A stretch of DNA of 64,000 nucleotides from Janthinobacterium rivuli (GTDB taxonomy: Bacteria > Pseudomonadota > Gammaproteobacteria > Burkholderiales > Burkholderiaceae_D), in NCBI RefSeq assembly GCF_009208735.1, contig NZ_WFLJ01000007.1, positions 62,001-126,000 of the forward strand, read 5' to 3'. How positions within the stretch are numbered: the stretch's first letter is position 1; each line of letters starts with the position of its first letter. Under the pieces are notes generated by a model that was not told the DNA's origin, ran no database searches, and saw nothing but the letters and a program-made list of their open reading frames with translations. Position numbers and translations under genes: made by a program. Below, in pieces: positions 1-7,308 of this stretch.

Positions 1-10
1 GAGATCAGCT

Positions 11-754
11 ATGTTAAAACCCATCACCCGACTCCCCATACGTGCCCTGGTTCTTGCTGCGGCGCTAGCGCTTTGCGGCGGTTCAGCCCATGCACAAAGT
101 ACCCAACAACAGTCAAACACAGACGACAAAGGCTGCCAGGCAAACACATCCGGCGCCAGCGGCAAGGTCAATGAGGCCGACTTCGACGGCACTTACAGTG
201 CTTGCAGCCTAGTCAATGGATTCATCGGCTTTGGCGCGCGCACCAACGATGGCACGAACCAGACGCCCGAGTTCGGCCTGGGCGAGTCAGACCAGGTGCT
301 GCGCCACCCGCAATCCCCCAACAAGGACCATCGCCTGGCGAACCTGCTGGCGCAAGAGGGCGGCAGCGGCAGCGAAGGTGGCTTGCGTACCGGTCGTGCC
401 GGCGGCGAATACCGCTTCGGCACGCGTGACTTCGTCTCTGTGCAAGAAAGTCAACCAATAGATGCTGCGGACGGCTATCACGGCGCGCCACGCGCATATG
501 CTGGCGCACGCAGCGAGTATGCTCCATTTGTGATCTCATCCAGTCGCGAGACCGGCTCACCCGCCGGTGGCGGTGGCGGTGGCGGCGTGGGCGGTGGCGG
601 CGTGGGCGGCGGTATTGACGGCGGCAGCAACGGCGGCAGCCTCGTGCCACCAGTCACTCCGGCCGTACCTGAACCAGAAACCTGGGCCATGCTGATGGCA
701 GGGCTCGGCTTGCTGGCATTTGCCGGACGCCGCAAGGCAGGTCGCCAAGCATAG
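11..754 (+). CDS. PEP-CTERM sorting-domain protein, glycine-rich
   Basis: A 247-residue exported protein. Residues 1-28 form a signal peptide ending in an AHA cleavage site. Residues ~180-205 are a Gly/Val-rich low-complexity linker. The C-terminus has the full PEP-CTERM tripartite signal: VPEPETWAM, a hydrophobic stretch, then a GRRKAGR basic tail. Family knowledge: such proteins are recognised and cleaved by an exosortase, here most likely the exosortase B encoded at 22318-23226. The middle of the protein matches no domain I recognise. The start is ATG at 11 with GAG about 7 bases upstream; the promoter lies outside the window. It is the only plus-strand gene at this end and has its own strong terminator. 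Certain as a PEP-CTERM protein, function unknown. Confidence 0.9.
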   Translation: MLKPITRLPIRALVLAAALALCGGSAHAQSTQQQSNTDDKGCQANTSGASGKVNEADFDGTYSACSLVNGFIGFGARTNDGTNQTPEFGLGESDQVLRHPQSPNKDHRLANLLAQEGGSGSEGGLRTGRAGGEYRFGTRDFVSVQESQPIDAADGYHGAPRAYAGARSEYAPFVISSSRETGSPAGGGGGGGVGGGGVGGGIDGGSNGGSLVPPVTPAVPEPETWAMLMAGLGLLAFAGRRKAGRQA

Positions 755-778
755 AAAAAGGCTCGCAAGAGCCTTTTT
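755..778 (+). terminator. Rho-independent terminator, probably bidirectional
   Basis: A perfect 10-bp stem (AAAAAGGCTC / GAGCCTTTTT) with a GCAA tetraloop begins right after the TAG stop of the PEP-CTERM gene. It has a T-run on the plus strand and A-run symmetry, so it can also stop the minus-strand gene ending at 800. Confidence 0.85.
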
Positions 779-799
779 CTTTATCTGTGGATGTCGACT

Positions 800-1828
800 T
801 CAGCGCCGGTAAACGGCGTATGGTGCGGCCAGCGGGTCACCGATGAACAATCCCTGCGCCGGCCACGCCACACTCCCCCAGTACGCTTCCAGTGCCGTCA
901 TGCCTGTCAAGTAGCGACGTAGCAGCACTGTCGGATTGGGAAATTTCTGCCAGTGATTGCACGGCTCACTGACAGTACCGTAGCTAGCCGTCGCGCCCGC
1001 CTCTAGCCAGCGCTGGCTGCTCATTTGCGCCGTTCCCTGCAAATCCCCGCCAAACGACGTCAGGTGATCGGCCAAGGCGCCTGGCAGGAAGTGCAAGGTG
1101 TCGAGCTTGGCGACCTTTGCCACGCCAGTCTGGTACACCATGATGTCTTGCGCGCCATCGAGTACATCGGCCTTCAGGTTCTTGACCGTCAGCTTGCGCA
1201 GGCGCACGACCCCGGCAGGCGGGAAAAAGGCGGCACGGCTGTTGCGCGCACTTTCGCTGGTGGTCAGATAGTACGCGCTGGCGGCGGGCACAGAGAAACC
1301 GCTGACCGTCCCGCGATCCACCACAGCCTTGGCCTCTTCCACAAAATCAATGGGCAGCAGCATCGACAGGCGCATGCCCATCTGCGTAAATGGTTGCTGC
1401 ACATTGCTGTTGAAATACATGCTGGGCTTGCCGGCGTCACACGTCTTCGCGCATTGCCCCGCATCATAGCCCAGGGTATAGGCGGACGTGATGGAATTGC
1501 ACTCGACCGCGTACGGCGCGCTCCACACCATCAGCACGGCCTGGATATGGGGCTTCAACTGGGCGTCGATACGCTCCTTCAATTGCGCGAACTGAGCCAC
1601 GCTGAGCTTGCGCGGGCGATTCGGAATATTCACATGCACCACGTTTGCAGGAGGAATGCCATGCGCCTGGCGGTAATATTCGCCCACCGCGATGCTATTC
1701 GGCTCGGCGTCATTGATCACGACCGCCAATTGCAGCGCAGTCAATCCTGGCGGCATGGACGGCGCATCGGCACGTGCGATGCCGGCGGCCAGCGCCAGCG
1801 AAAGGAAGAGAGATTTATGCAAGGTCAA
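800..1828 (-). CDS. TIGR03790 family exported protein
   Basis: A 342-residue protein with an N-terminal signal peptide (residues 1-20, ending ARADA). It has the conserved layout of the TIGR03790 family, found in PEP-CTERM/exosortase organisms: an N-terminal VVINDAEPNSIAVGEYY block, a MVWSAPYAVECNS block, and a C-terminal LFIGDPLAAPY block. The biochemical function is unknown; the alternating strand/helix pattern at the N-terminus suggests a Rossmann- or caspase-like fold, which is only a guess. There is no in-frame ATG before the signal peptide, so the start is taken as TTG at 1828. A 14-codon ATG mini-ORF (1859 to 1815) overlaps it in another frame. It is separated from the FxDxF genes upstream by a terminator and has its own candidate promoter. 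Confidence 0.8.
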   Translation of the reverse strand: MTLHKSLFLSLALAAGIARADAPSMPPGLTALQLAVVINDAEPNSIAVGEYYRQAHGIPPANVVHVNIPNRPRKLSVAQFAQLKERIDAQLKPHIQAVLMVWSAPYAVECNSITSAYTLGYDAGQCAKTCDAGKPSMYFNSNVQQPFTQMGMRLSMLLPIDFVEEAKAVVDRGTVSGFSVPAASAYYLTTSESARNSRAAFFPPAGVVRLRKLTVKNLKADVLDGAQDIMVYQTGVAKVAKLDTLHFLPGALADHLTSFGGDLQGTAQMSSQRWLEAGATASYGTVSEPCNHWQKFPNPTVLLRRYLTGMTALEAYWGSVAWPAQGLFIGDPLAAPYAVYRR

Positions 1829-1885
1829 TATCGCCGTTAAGAAAGATCAAAGCAGCCATGCCGCAGCCGCCCACTGTGCGTGACG

Positions 1886-1913
1886 ATTATAGCTCTACGG
1901 AGGCCGGCGGCAA
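1886..1913 (-). promoter_or_regulatory. Candidate sigma-70 promoter for the TIGR03790 gene
   Basis: A perfect TATAAT (-10, 1886-1891) lies 16 bases from TTGCCG (-35, 1908-1913). The -35 abuts the T-tract of the preceding terminator. The inferred start near 1879 gives a leader of about 50 bases before the TTG codon. Confidence 0.4.
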
Positions 1914-1940
1914 AAAAAACGGAGGCCGCAGCCTCCGTTT
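1912..1940 (-). terminator. Rho-independent terminator after the FxDxF PEP-CTERM pair
   Basis: A perfect 10-bp stem (AAACGGAGGC / GCCTCCGTTT) with a 4-base loop is followed by eight T on the minus strand. It lies 22 bases past the stop of the gene ending at 1962. Confidence 0.85.
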
Positions 1941-1961
1941 CATGTCCAGAATTTTTTATCT

Positions 1962-2540
1962 TCAGGCTTGCAGCTTGCGGCGGCGTGCCATGAAACCGAC
2001 CAAACCCAGGCCCACCAACAGCATGCCGTAGGTTTCCGGCTCCGGCACCGGCGTGACGGCCAGGATGCCGCTATAGCTGCCGCCAGTTGGCGAGGCCACA
2101 TAACCGTCAACTTGCAGGAAGTAATTACCAGCAGCCAACGGCGAGGAGCCGGACTGCAGCGACCACGCCTGGTCTTGCGCCGTGAAATTGATCAGATCCA
2201 GGGCGCCATGAAACAGAATGCCGCTGGCGTTGCCCAGGCTGAAACCAGTCAGCGTCAGGCCGGAGTTGGCGCTCGGCTTGAGCGACGTCGCCAGCGCGCT
2301 CAGGTCGTTCAAACCGGTCACGCTGAACGTGAATTTGTCGCTGAAAAAGTTATTGCCCGCGCCGGCCAGCTGGCCGGATGCCAGCGAAAACGAGCCCAGC
2401 AGATCACTGCTGGAATAATCGAGCAAGTCTTGCGTCAGATCCACCGTGGCGTGGCTGATGTCAACCGGCGCCGCATGGGCGGCCAGGCTGCTGCCGGCAA
2501 ACATGGCGGCCACAAACAGGGATGTCAGGAATTTTTTCAT
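1962..2540 (-). CDS. FxDxF family PEP-CTERM protein (copy 2)
   Basis: A 192-residue exported protein. A signal peptide is followed by PVDIS at the mature N-terminus. The family-naming FSDKF motif sits inside a beta-rich domain, and the C-terminus carries VPEPETYGM, a membrane stretch and an ARRRK tail. The start chosen is ATG 2540 (MKKFLTSLF), because it gives a normal signal peptide; the open frame runs upstream from there without coding logic. It is the second of a tandem pair with the gene at 2625-3182: both share the signal, FxDxF and sorting-signal order. It is likely a surface or EPS-associated protein processed by exosortase B. The specific role is unknown. Confidence 0.88.
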   Translation of the reverse strand: MKKFLTSLFVAAMFAGSSLAAHAAPVDISHATVDLTQDLLDYSSSDLLGSFSLASGQLAGAGNNFFSDKFTFSVTGLNDLSALATSLKPSANSGLTLTGFSLGNASGILFHGALDLINFTAQDQAWSLQSGSSPLAAGNYFLQVDGYVASPTGGSYSGILAVTPVPEPETYGMLLVGLGLVGFMARRRKLQA

Positions 2541-2624
2541 ACTTTTCACCAAGATGACTGCAACCGGCTCAGGCCAGTTGCGGGATGGAAACGCAAACGA
2601 GGATGCCAATCAGCCAGGCAGGGC

Positions 2625-3182
2625 TCAAGCCGCCTTCTGGCGACGGCGTGCCATGAAGCCCAGCAGACCCAAGCCCGCCAGCAACATCGCATACGTACCA
2701 GGCTCAGGCACAGCCGATACCAGGCTGCCGTTCGCACTGAAAGCCGCGCCCGTGTTCGAGACCACGTTGCCGCTGACTTTCAAGTAATAGGAACCGGCAG
2801 CCAGATTGGCATACGACAGGGTCCACTTGTCATTAATGCCAGTCAACAACTGATCGCCGCCCAGCAGCAAGGTATTGCCAACACTGCTGTACAAGCCGAA
2901 ACCCGTCAGGTTCAGGCCATTCGCGGCGCTGCTGCTGCGCGAGTTCAGTACCACGCTCAGGTCGCTGGCCTGCGCCACGTTGAACGTGAACAAGTCATTG
3001 AAAAAATTGCTCTTTTGATTGTTTTTGAACTTATCGCCAAAGGTCAGCGAACCGCCCGCTGCCAGATTGACGGCGCCAGGCGTGGAGCTGATGTCGACGG
3101 GCGCGGCAAAGGCTGCCGGAGCGAACAAAGCTGAACCGGAAAAGGCCAGCGCGGCCAGCACCGAATACGTATTTTTCTTCAT
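2625..3182 (-). CDS. FxDxF family PEP-CTERM protein (copy 1)
   Basis: A 185-residue exported protein starting at ATG 3182 (MKKNTYSVLA). It has a signal peptide cleaved near FAAPVDIS, the FNDLF signature about 50 residues into the mature protein, then VPEPGTYAM, a hydrophobic helix and a basic ARRRQK tail. It lies 84 bases upstream of the second FxDxF gene with no terminator between them, so the pair is probably one transcript ending at the hairpin near 1925. Its 5' leader holds a perfect 10-bp GC hairpin and a plausible promoter. Function is unknown beyond exosortase sorting. Confidence 0.88.
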   Translation of the reverse strand: MKKNTYSVLAALAFSGSALFAPAAFAAPVDISSTPGAVNLAAGGSLTFGDKFKNNQKSNFFNDLFTFNVAQASDLSVVLNSRSSSAANGLNLTGFGLYSSVGNTLLLGGDQLLTGINDKWTLSYANLAAGSYYLKVSGNVVSNTGAAFSANGSLVSAVPEPGTYAMLLAGLGLLGFMARRRQKAA

Positions 3183-3202
3183 GCGATTCCACTGAACGTG
3201 AA

Positions 3203-3226
3203 TGCGGACGCGCCAGCGCGTCCGCA
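3203..3226 (-). promoter_or_regulatory. GC-rich leader hairpin before the FxDxF pair
   Basis: Perfect arms TGCGGACGCG and CGCGTCCGCA are separated by CCAG, and the hairpin ends 20 bases before the ATG at 3182. No T-run follows on either strand, so it is not a standard terminator. It lies downstream of the inferred transcription start, in the untranslated leader. Confidence 0.5.
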
Positions 3227-3252
3227 AGAGTTATTTGATCAAACCAGGCAGA

Positions 3253-3282
3253 ATCATAGCATAAAGCAATTTTTTATGTTAA
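3253..3282 (-). promoter_or_regulatory. Candidate sigma-70 promoter for the FxDxF pair
   Basis: TTAACA (3277-3282) and TATGAT (3253-3258) are separated by 18 bases within an AT-rich stretch between manC and the FxDxF genes. Each box matches 5 of 6 consensus bases. Confidence 0.45.
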
Positions 3283-3364
3283 CTATTGTTTAATGATAAG
3301 TTACTTTATAGTATCATTCTTAAGGGCAATAGTTTCGCGATGCGGATATCGTCAATAAACCGCA

Positions 3365-4819
3365 TCAGGCGCGCTGGTAGACATCCTCTAGGCGCACGAT
3401 GTCGTCTTCGCCCAGATAGCTGCCCGACTGCACTTCGATCAGGTGCAAGGGCAGCTTGCCCGGGTTTTCCAGACGGTGCGTCATGCCGATGGGAATATAC
3501 GTCGATTCGTTTTCCGTCAGCAAGGTCACTTTCTCGCCGCACGTGACTTGCGCCGTGCCGCTGACCACCACCCAGTGTTCGGCCCGGTGATGGTGCATCT
3601 GCAGCGACAGCTTGCCGCCCGGATTGACCGTGATGCGCTTGACCTGGAAGCGCTCGCCGATATCGATGCCTTCATAACTGCCCCACGGGCGGTACACCTT
3701 GCGATGCTGCACATGTTCGCTGCGCCCCGCCTGCTTCAAGTGATCGACCACCTGCTTCACGCGCTGTACCTGGTCCTTGTGCGCGATCAGCACCGCATCG
3801 TCCGTTTCCACCACGATCAGGTCCTGCACGCCCAGCACGGCCACCATGCGGCGCTCGGCGCGCACCAGGCAATTGCTCACGCCATCGAGATACACGTCGC
3901 CGCGCACCACGTTGCCGTTGGCATCGCCCTGCTGCACTTCCCATAGCGCCGACCAGGAACCGACATCGCTCCAGCCGATGGCGGCCGGCAGCACCACCGC
4001 ATGCGCCGTATGTTCCATGACGGCATAATCGATCGAATCGGACGGGCAGGCGGCGAAGGCCTGCTCTTCCAGGCGGCAGAAATCGAGGTCGCGGTAGCCG
4101 TCGCGCACGGCCGCTTCGCAGGCGGCCAGCATGGCAGGCTGGAATTGCCCCAGCTCGCCCAGATAGCGTTCGGCGCGGAACATGAACATGCCGCTGTTCC
4201 AGAAATAGTTGCCGGCGGCCAGGAACGACTGGGCCGTGGCCAGGTCCGGCTTTTCCACGAAACGCTCGACCTTGCAGCCGATGGCGCCCGTACGCACGGG
4301 CGCGCCGCTGCGGATGTAGCCATAGCCCGTTTCCGGCGCCGTCGGCATGATGCCGAAGGTGGCCAGGGCGCCATCGGCCGCAAGCAGCGCCGCCTCGGCG
4401 ATGGCCTGGTGAAACGCGGCCACGTCGGTGATGACATGGTCGGCCGGCAAGACCAGCATCAGCGCCTGCGGGTCGATGGCCAGCAAATATTGCGCAGCCA
4501 CAGCCACGGCTGGCGCCGTGTTGCGCCCCACCGGTTCGAGCAAAATACCCAGCGGCGGCAAGCCGATTTCGCGCAATTGCTCGGCCACCATGAAGCGGTG
4601 CTCATTGCCGCACACCACCAGCGGCGGCATGACGTCAAAACCGGCCAGCCCAATATCGCCGGCACGGCGGTTGGGCAGGCTGGTCACGCGCAGCGCCGTT
4701 TCCTGCAACATGGTCTTGTCCGTTACCAGCGGCAACAGTTGCTTGGGCAATACGGCGCGCGACAGCGGCCATAAACGGGTGCCCGAACCGCCGGACAGGA
4801 TGACTGGGTAAATTTTCAT
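3365..4819 (-). CDS. manC: Mannose-1-phosphate guanylyltransferase / mannose-6-phosphate isomerase
   Basis: A bifunctional enzyme of 484 residues, the usual length for the type II PMI/GMP family. It makes GDP-mannose from mannose-1-phosphate and GTP, and the C-terminal cupin interconverts fructose-6-P and mannose-6-P. Visible motifs: the nucleotidyltransferase loop GGSGTRLWPLSR near the N-terminus, FVEKP in the middle, and the cupin core with QMHHHRAEHW and a GxA-type C-terminal block. The start is ATG 4819 (MKIYPVILSGG); upstream codons add nothing conserved. It is in line with the nucleotidyltransferase and algD genes upstream, so GDP-mannose here should feed both mannose transfer and GDP-mannuronate synthesis for the EPS. 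Confidence 0.95.
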   Translation of the reverse strand: MKIYPVILSGGSGTRLWPLSRAVLPKQLLPLVTDKTMLQETALRVTSLPNRRAGDIGLAGFDVMPPLVVCGNEHRFMVAEQLREIGLPPLGILLEPVGRNTAPAVAVAAQYLLAIDPQALMLVLPADHVITDVAAFHQAIAEAALLAADGALATFGIMPTAPETGYGYIRSGAPVRTGAIGCKVERFVEKPDLATAQSFLAAGNYFWNSGMFMFRAERYLGELGQFQPAMLAACEAAVRDGYRDLDFCRLEEQAFAACPSDSIDYAVMEHTAHAVVLPAAIGWSDVGSWSALWEVQQGDANGNVVRGDVYLDGVSNCLVRAERRMVAVLGVQDLIVVETDDAVLIAHKDQVQRVKQVVDHLKQAGRSEHVQHRKVYRPWGSYEGIDIGERFQVKRITVNPGGKLSLQMHHHRAEHWVVVSGTAQVTCGEKVTLLTENESTYIPIGMTHRLENPGKLPLHLIEVQSGSYLGEDDIVRLEDVYQRA

Positions 4820-4840
4820 GGTTTCACTTCGCAAACAGTT

Positions 4841-5995
4841 TTAAAGGGCAGCGTACAGGGCCGGCGGCGTTTCCGCGCGGCGCCGGCTGCGCCGGTCGCG
4901 CGCGTTACCCCAGGCATCGGTGGCATACTCGGAGGCGTGGCGCATCTGGCCGGAACGGTCGACACTATAATCCTTGAAAACGATCATTTCATCGAGCACC
5001 ACGTCCGGCAGTACGCGCGTATACTCGAACAGCACGCTGCGCACCACTTCCGCGCCGCTACACACATGGCTGCCGTGGCCGATCCAGGTGGGGCCGATGA
5101 TGGTCGCGCCCGCTTCGATACGGCAGCCTGAGCCGATGTAGACGGGGCCTTCGATACGCGTGCCGCCGCTCCAATCAATGCTGGTATTCAGGCCAGCCCA
5201 TACGCCATCGGCAATCTGGGTGCCCGGCACCTGCAACTGGGCAACCTCTCCCATCAGCACGCTTTGCAGCACTTCCCAGTAATCCTTGACGCTGCCGATG
5301 TCGATCCAGTTGTACTGGCGCTTCTGCGCATAGAAGGGCAAGCCCTTCTCGACCAACAGAGGAAACAGTTCCGAACCGATATCGAAGGGACGGTCGCAGG
5401 GTATCAGGTCCAGCACTTCCGGCTCGAACAGATAGATGCCGGTGCTGACGCAATTGGACAACGCGTCGGCCTGCGCCGGCTTTTCCTGGAAGGCAAGTAT
5501 GCGCCCATCATCGTCGCTGACCACCACGCCATAGCTCGACACCTTGTTCCATGGCACTTCCAGGGTGATGACGGACGCCAGCGCGCCCTTGCTGCGGTGT
5601 TCGCGCAGGGCCGCCTCCAGGTCGAGATCGATCAAGGCATCACCGCACAGCACGATCGTCGTGCTATCAAAAAAGCCACCAAACTCCTGAATCTTCTTCA
5701 TGCCGCCGGCGGAACCCAGCGGTTGCGGCACGACCTCGCCCGCATCGTTCGTGTAGCCTTCGAAGGAATAGCCGATCTGTACGCCGAACTGGTGGCCTTC
5801 GCCGAAATACTCCTCGATCTTTTCATGCAGGTAGCTGACGTTGACCATGATGTCGGTCACGCCATGCTGCGCCAGGTGTTCCACCAGGTAAGCCATCACG
5901 GGCTTGCCCAGGATGGGGATCATCGGCTTGGGCAAATCATAGGTCAGGGGCCGCACGCGCGTGCCCTTGCCTGCCGCTAAAATCATTGCTTTCAT
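4841..5995 (-). CDS. NDP-sugar pyrophosphorylase with left-handed beta-helix
   Basis: 384 residues. The N-terminal Rossmann nucleotidyltransferase carries the signature KGTRVRPLTYDLPKPM (residues ~9-24) and a CGDALIDLDL metal site. A hexapeptide-repeat domain (~270-345) follows (IEGPVYIGSGCRIEAGATIIGP). The family includes mannose-1-P guanylyltransferases and glucose-1-P thymidylyl/uridylyltransferases, and the sequence alone does not fix the sugar. It lies 21 bases upstream of manC and 50 downstream of the glycosyltransferase stop, in the same direction, so it probably supplies an activated sugar for the EPS. The C-terminal ~30 residues are Arg-rich and less conserved. Confidence 0.85.
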   Translation of the reverse strand: MKAMILAAGKGTRVRPLTYDLPKPMIPILGKPVMAYLVEHLAQHGVTDIMVNVSYLHEKIEEYFGEGHQFGVQIGYSFEGYTNDAGEVVPQPLGSAGGMKKIQEFGGFFDSTTIVLCGDALIDLDLEAALREHRSKGALASVITLEVPWNKVSSYGVVVSDDDGRILAFQEKPAQADALSNCVSTGIYLFEPEVLDLIPCDRPFDIGSELFPLLVEKGLPFYAQKRQYNWIDIGSVKDYWEVLQSVLMGEVAQLQVPGTQIADGVWAGLNTSIDWSGGTRIEGPVYIGSGCRIEAGATIIGPTWIGHGSHVCSGAEVVRSVLFEYTRVLPDVVLDEMIVFKDYSVDRSGQMRHASEYATDAWGNARDRRSRRRAETPPALYAAL

Positions 5996-6045
5996 CGTCG
6001 GAGATGCTCCATCAGGGTTGGGGATGGCTGGCCAGGCCGCGCATT

Positions 6046-7308
6046 TCAGCGGCCATCCTTGCTCAGGGTCACGGCAACGGCGGGCGCGGCGGCGGGAAAC
6101 AGGCGCGCATACGCGGCCAGCAGCTTGGGCGCTTCATATTCCCATTCCAGTTCATTGATCACGCGATGGCGGCCAAACGCGCCCATCTGCTCGCGGCGGG
6201 CCGGGTCGTCCAACAATTCGACGATCTTGCGCGCCATGTCGACGGGGTCGTTCTTCAAGGCGTACAGCGACGCCTGCTGCGCCGACACCTTGCCTTCGAC
6301 CAGGTCGAACTGCACGATCGGTTTTCCCAGGGCCATGTATTCCATGATCTTGTTCATGGTCGACTTGTCGTTCATGTCGTTGGCCACGTCCGGGTTCACG
6401 CATACATCGGACGTGTTGAGCATTTCCAGCAGTTGCTGGTCCGGCACGCGTCCCGTGAAGGTCACGTAGTCGGCGATGCCCAGGTCCCGCGCCATCTGCT
6501 GCATCTGTTCCAGCGAGGTGCCGCCGCCCACCAGGCCGAAGTGCACATCCTCGCGCTTCAGGGTTTGCACGATGTATTGCGCCGCCTGCAGCAGCAGATC
6601 GATGCCTTCCTGCGCGCCCATCACGCCCACGTAACCGACCAAGTAAGTGCGGCCTTTTTTCAGTTCCGGCACGGGCGGCAGCACGCGCAGGCGGTCCAGC
6701 TTGGGTCCGCTGCGCACCACGTAGACATCCTCGGGTTTCATGCCGCCCCGCTCGATGGCGATCTTCTTGTACGACTCGTTGGTGGCGATCGACACGTCGG
6801 CGCTCTGGAACGACCAGCGCTCGAACAGCACCATCAGCTTGTAAAAGAAATCGCGCCGGCCGAACTTGGCTTCATACAGCTCCGGATTGATGTCGTGGTG
6901 GTCGAACAGGAAGCGTTTGCCCATCGTCAGCTTGAAGAAGCCGCCGATGAGGAACAGCAAATCGGGCGGATTGCAGGCGTGAATCACGTCGAAGCCACGC
7001 GCGAAATGCACTTTCCACGCCAGGCGGAAAGTGTGGAACAGCGCCAGCGAATATTCCACGAGGTAACCCTTCGCGCCTTCCGCTTCCAGAGGCAGGTTGT
7101 AGCGGTAGATATGGATGCCATCGATGGCTTCGTAGCGCGACTCGTAGCCCTTGCCAGTAGGACAGATGATCGACACTTCATAGCCATTCGCATGCAGGGT
7201 GGTCGCTTCCTGCCATACGCGCCGGTCGAACGGCGACGGCAGATTTTCCACCAGGATCAGCACCCGACGCGGCTGCCCCGCCACGGTCTTACCAGCAGAT
7301 GCCGTCAT
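6046..7308 (-). CDS. GT4-type glycosyltransferase
   Basis: A 420-residue retaining glycosyltransferase of GT-B fold. It has an N-terminal acceptor domain starting RVLILVENLPSPFDRRVW, a central GYVGVMGAQEGID hinge, and a C-terminal donor-binding block with the E-x7-E-like region NKIMEYMALGKPIVQFD. It probably adds one sugar of the EPS repeat unit on the cytoplasmic face. The ATG at 7308 is preceded by GGAG six bases upstream; a GTG at 7320 in the same frame is less likely. It overlaps the 3' end of algD by 20 bases, which implies coupled translation. Donor and linkage cannot be read from sequence. Confidence 0.88.
   Translation of the reverse strand: MTASAGKTVAGQPRRVLILVENLPSPFDRRVWQEATTLHANGYEVSIICPTGKGYESRYEAIDGIHIYRYNLPLEAEGAKGYLVEYSLALFHTFRLAWKVHFARGFDVIHACNPPDLLFLIGGFFKLTMGKRFLFDHHDINPELYEAKFGRRDFFYKLMVLFERWSFQSADVSIATNESYKKIAIERGGMKPEDVYVVRSGPKLDRLRVLPPVPELKKGRTYLVGYVGVMGAQEGIDLLLQAAQYIVQTLKREDVHFGLVGGGTSLEQMQQMARDLGIADYVTFTGRVPDQQLLEMLNTSDVCVNPDVANDMNDKSTMNKIMEYMALGKPIVQFDLVEGKVSAQQASLYALKNDPVDMARKIVELLDDPARREQMGAFGRHRVINELEWEYEAPKLLAAYARLFPAAAPAVAVTLSKDGR

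Noticed and set aside
565-640. G-rich tract in the first PEP-CTERM gene as a phase-variable repeat
   Set aside because: It is an irregular GGC/GGT glycine-codon stretch, not a homopolymer or exact short repeat.
2541-2600. Sigma-54-type promoter (TGGC...TTGCA) before the second FxDxF gene
   Set aside because: The GG and GC elements are two bases too far apart for a -24/-12 promoter.
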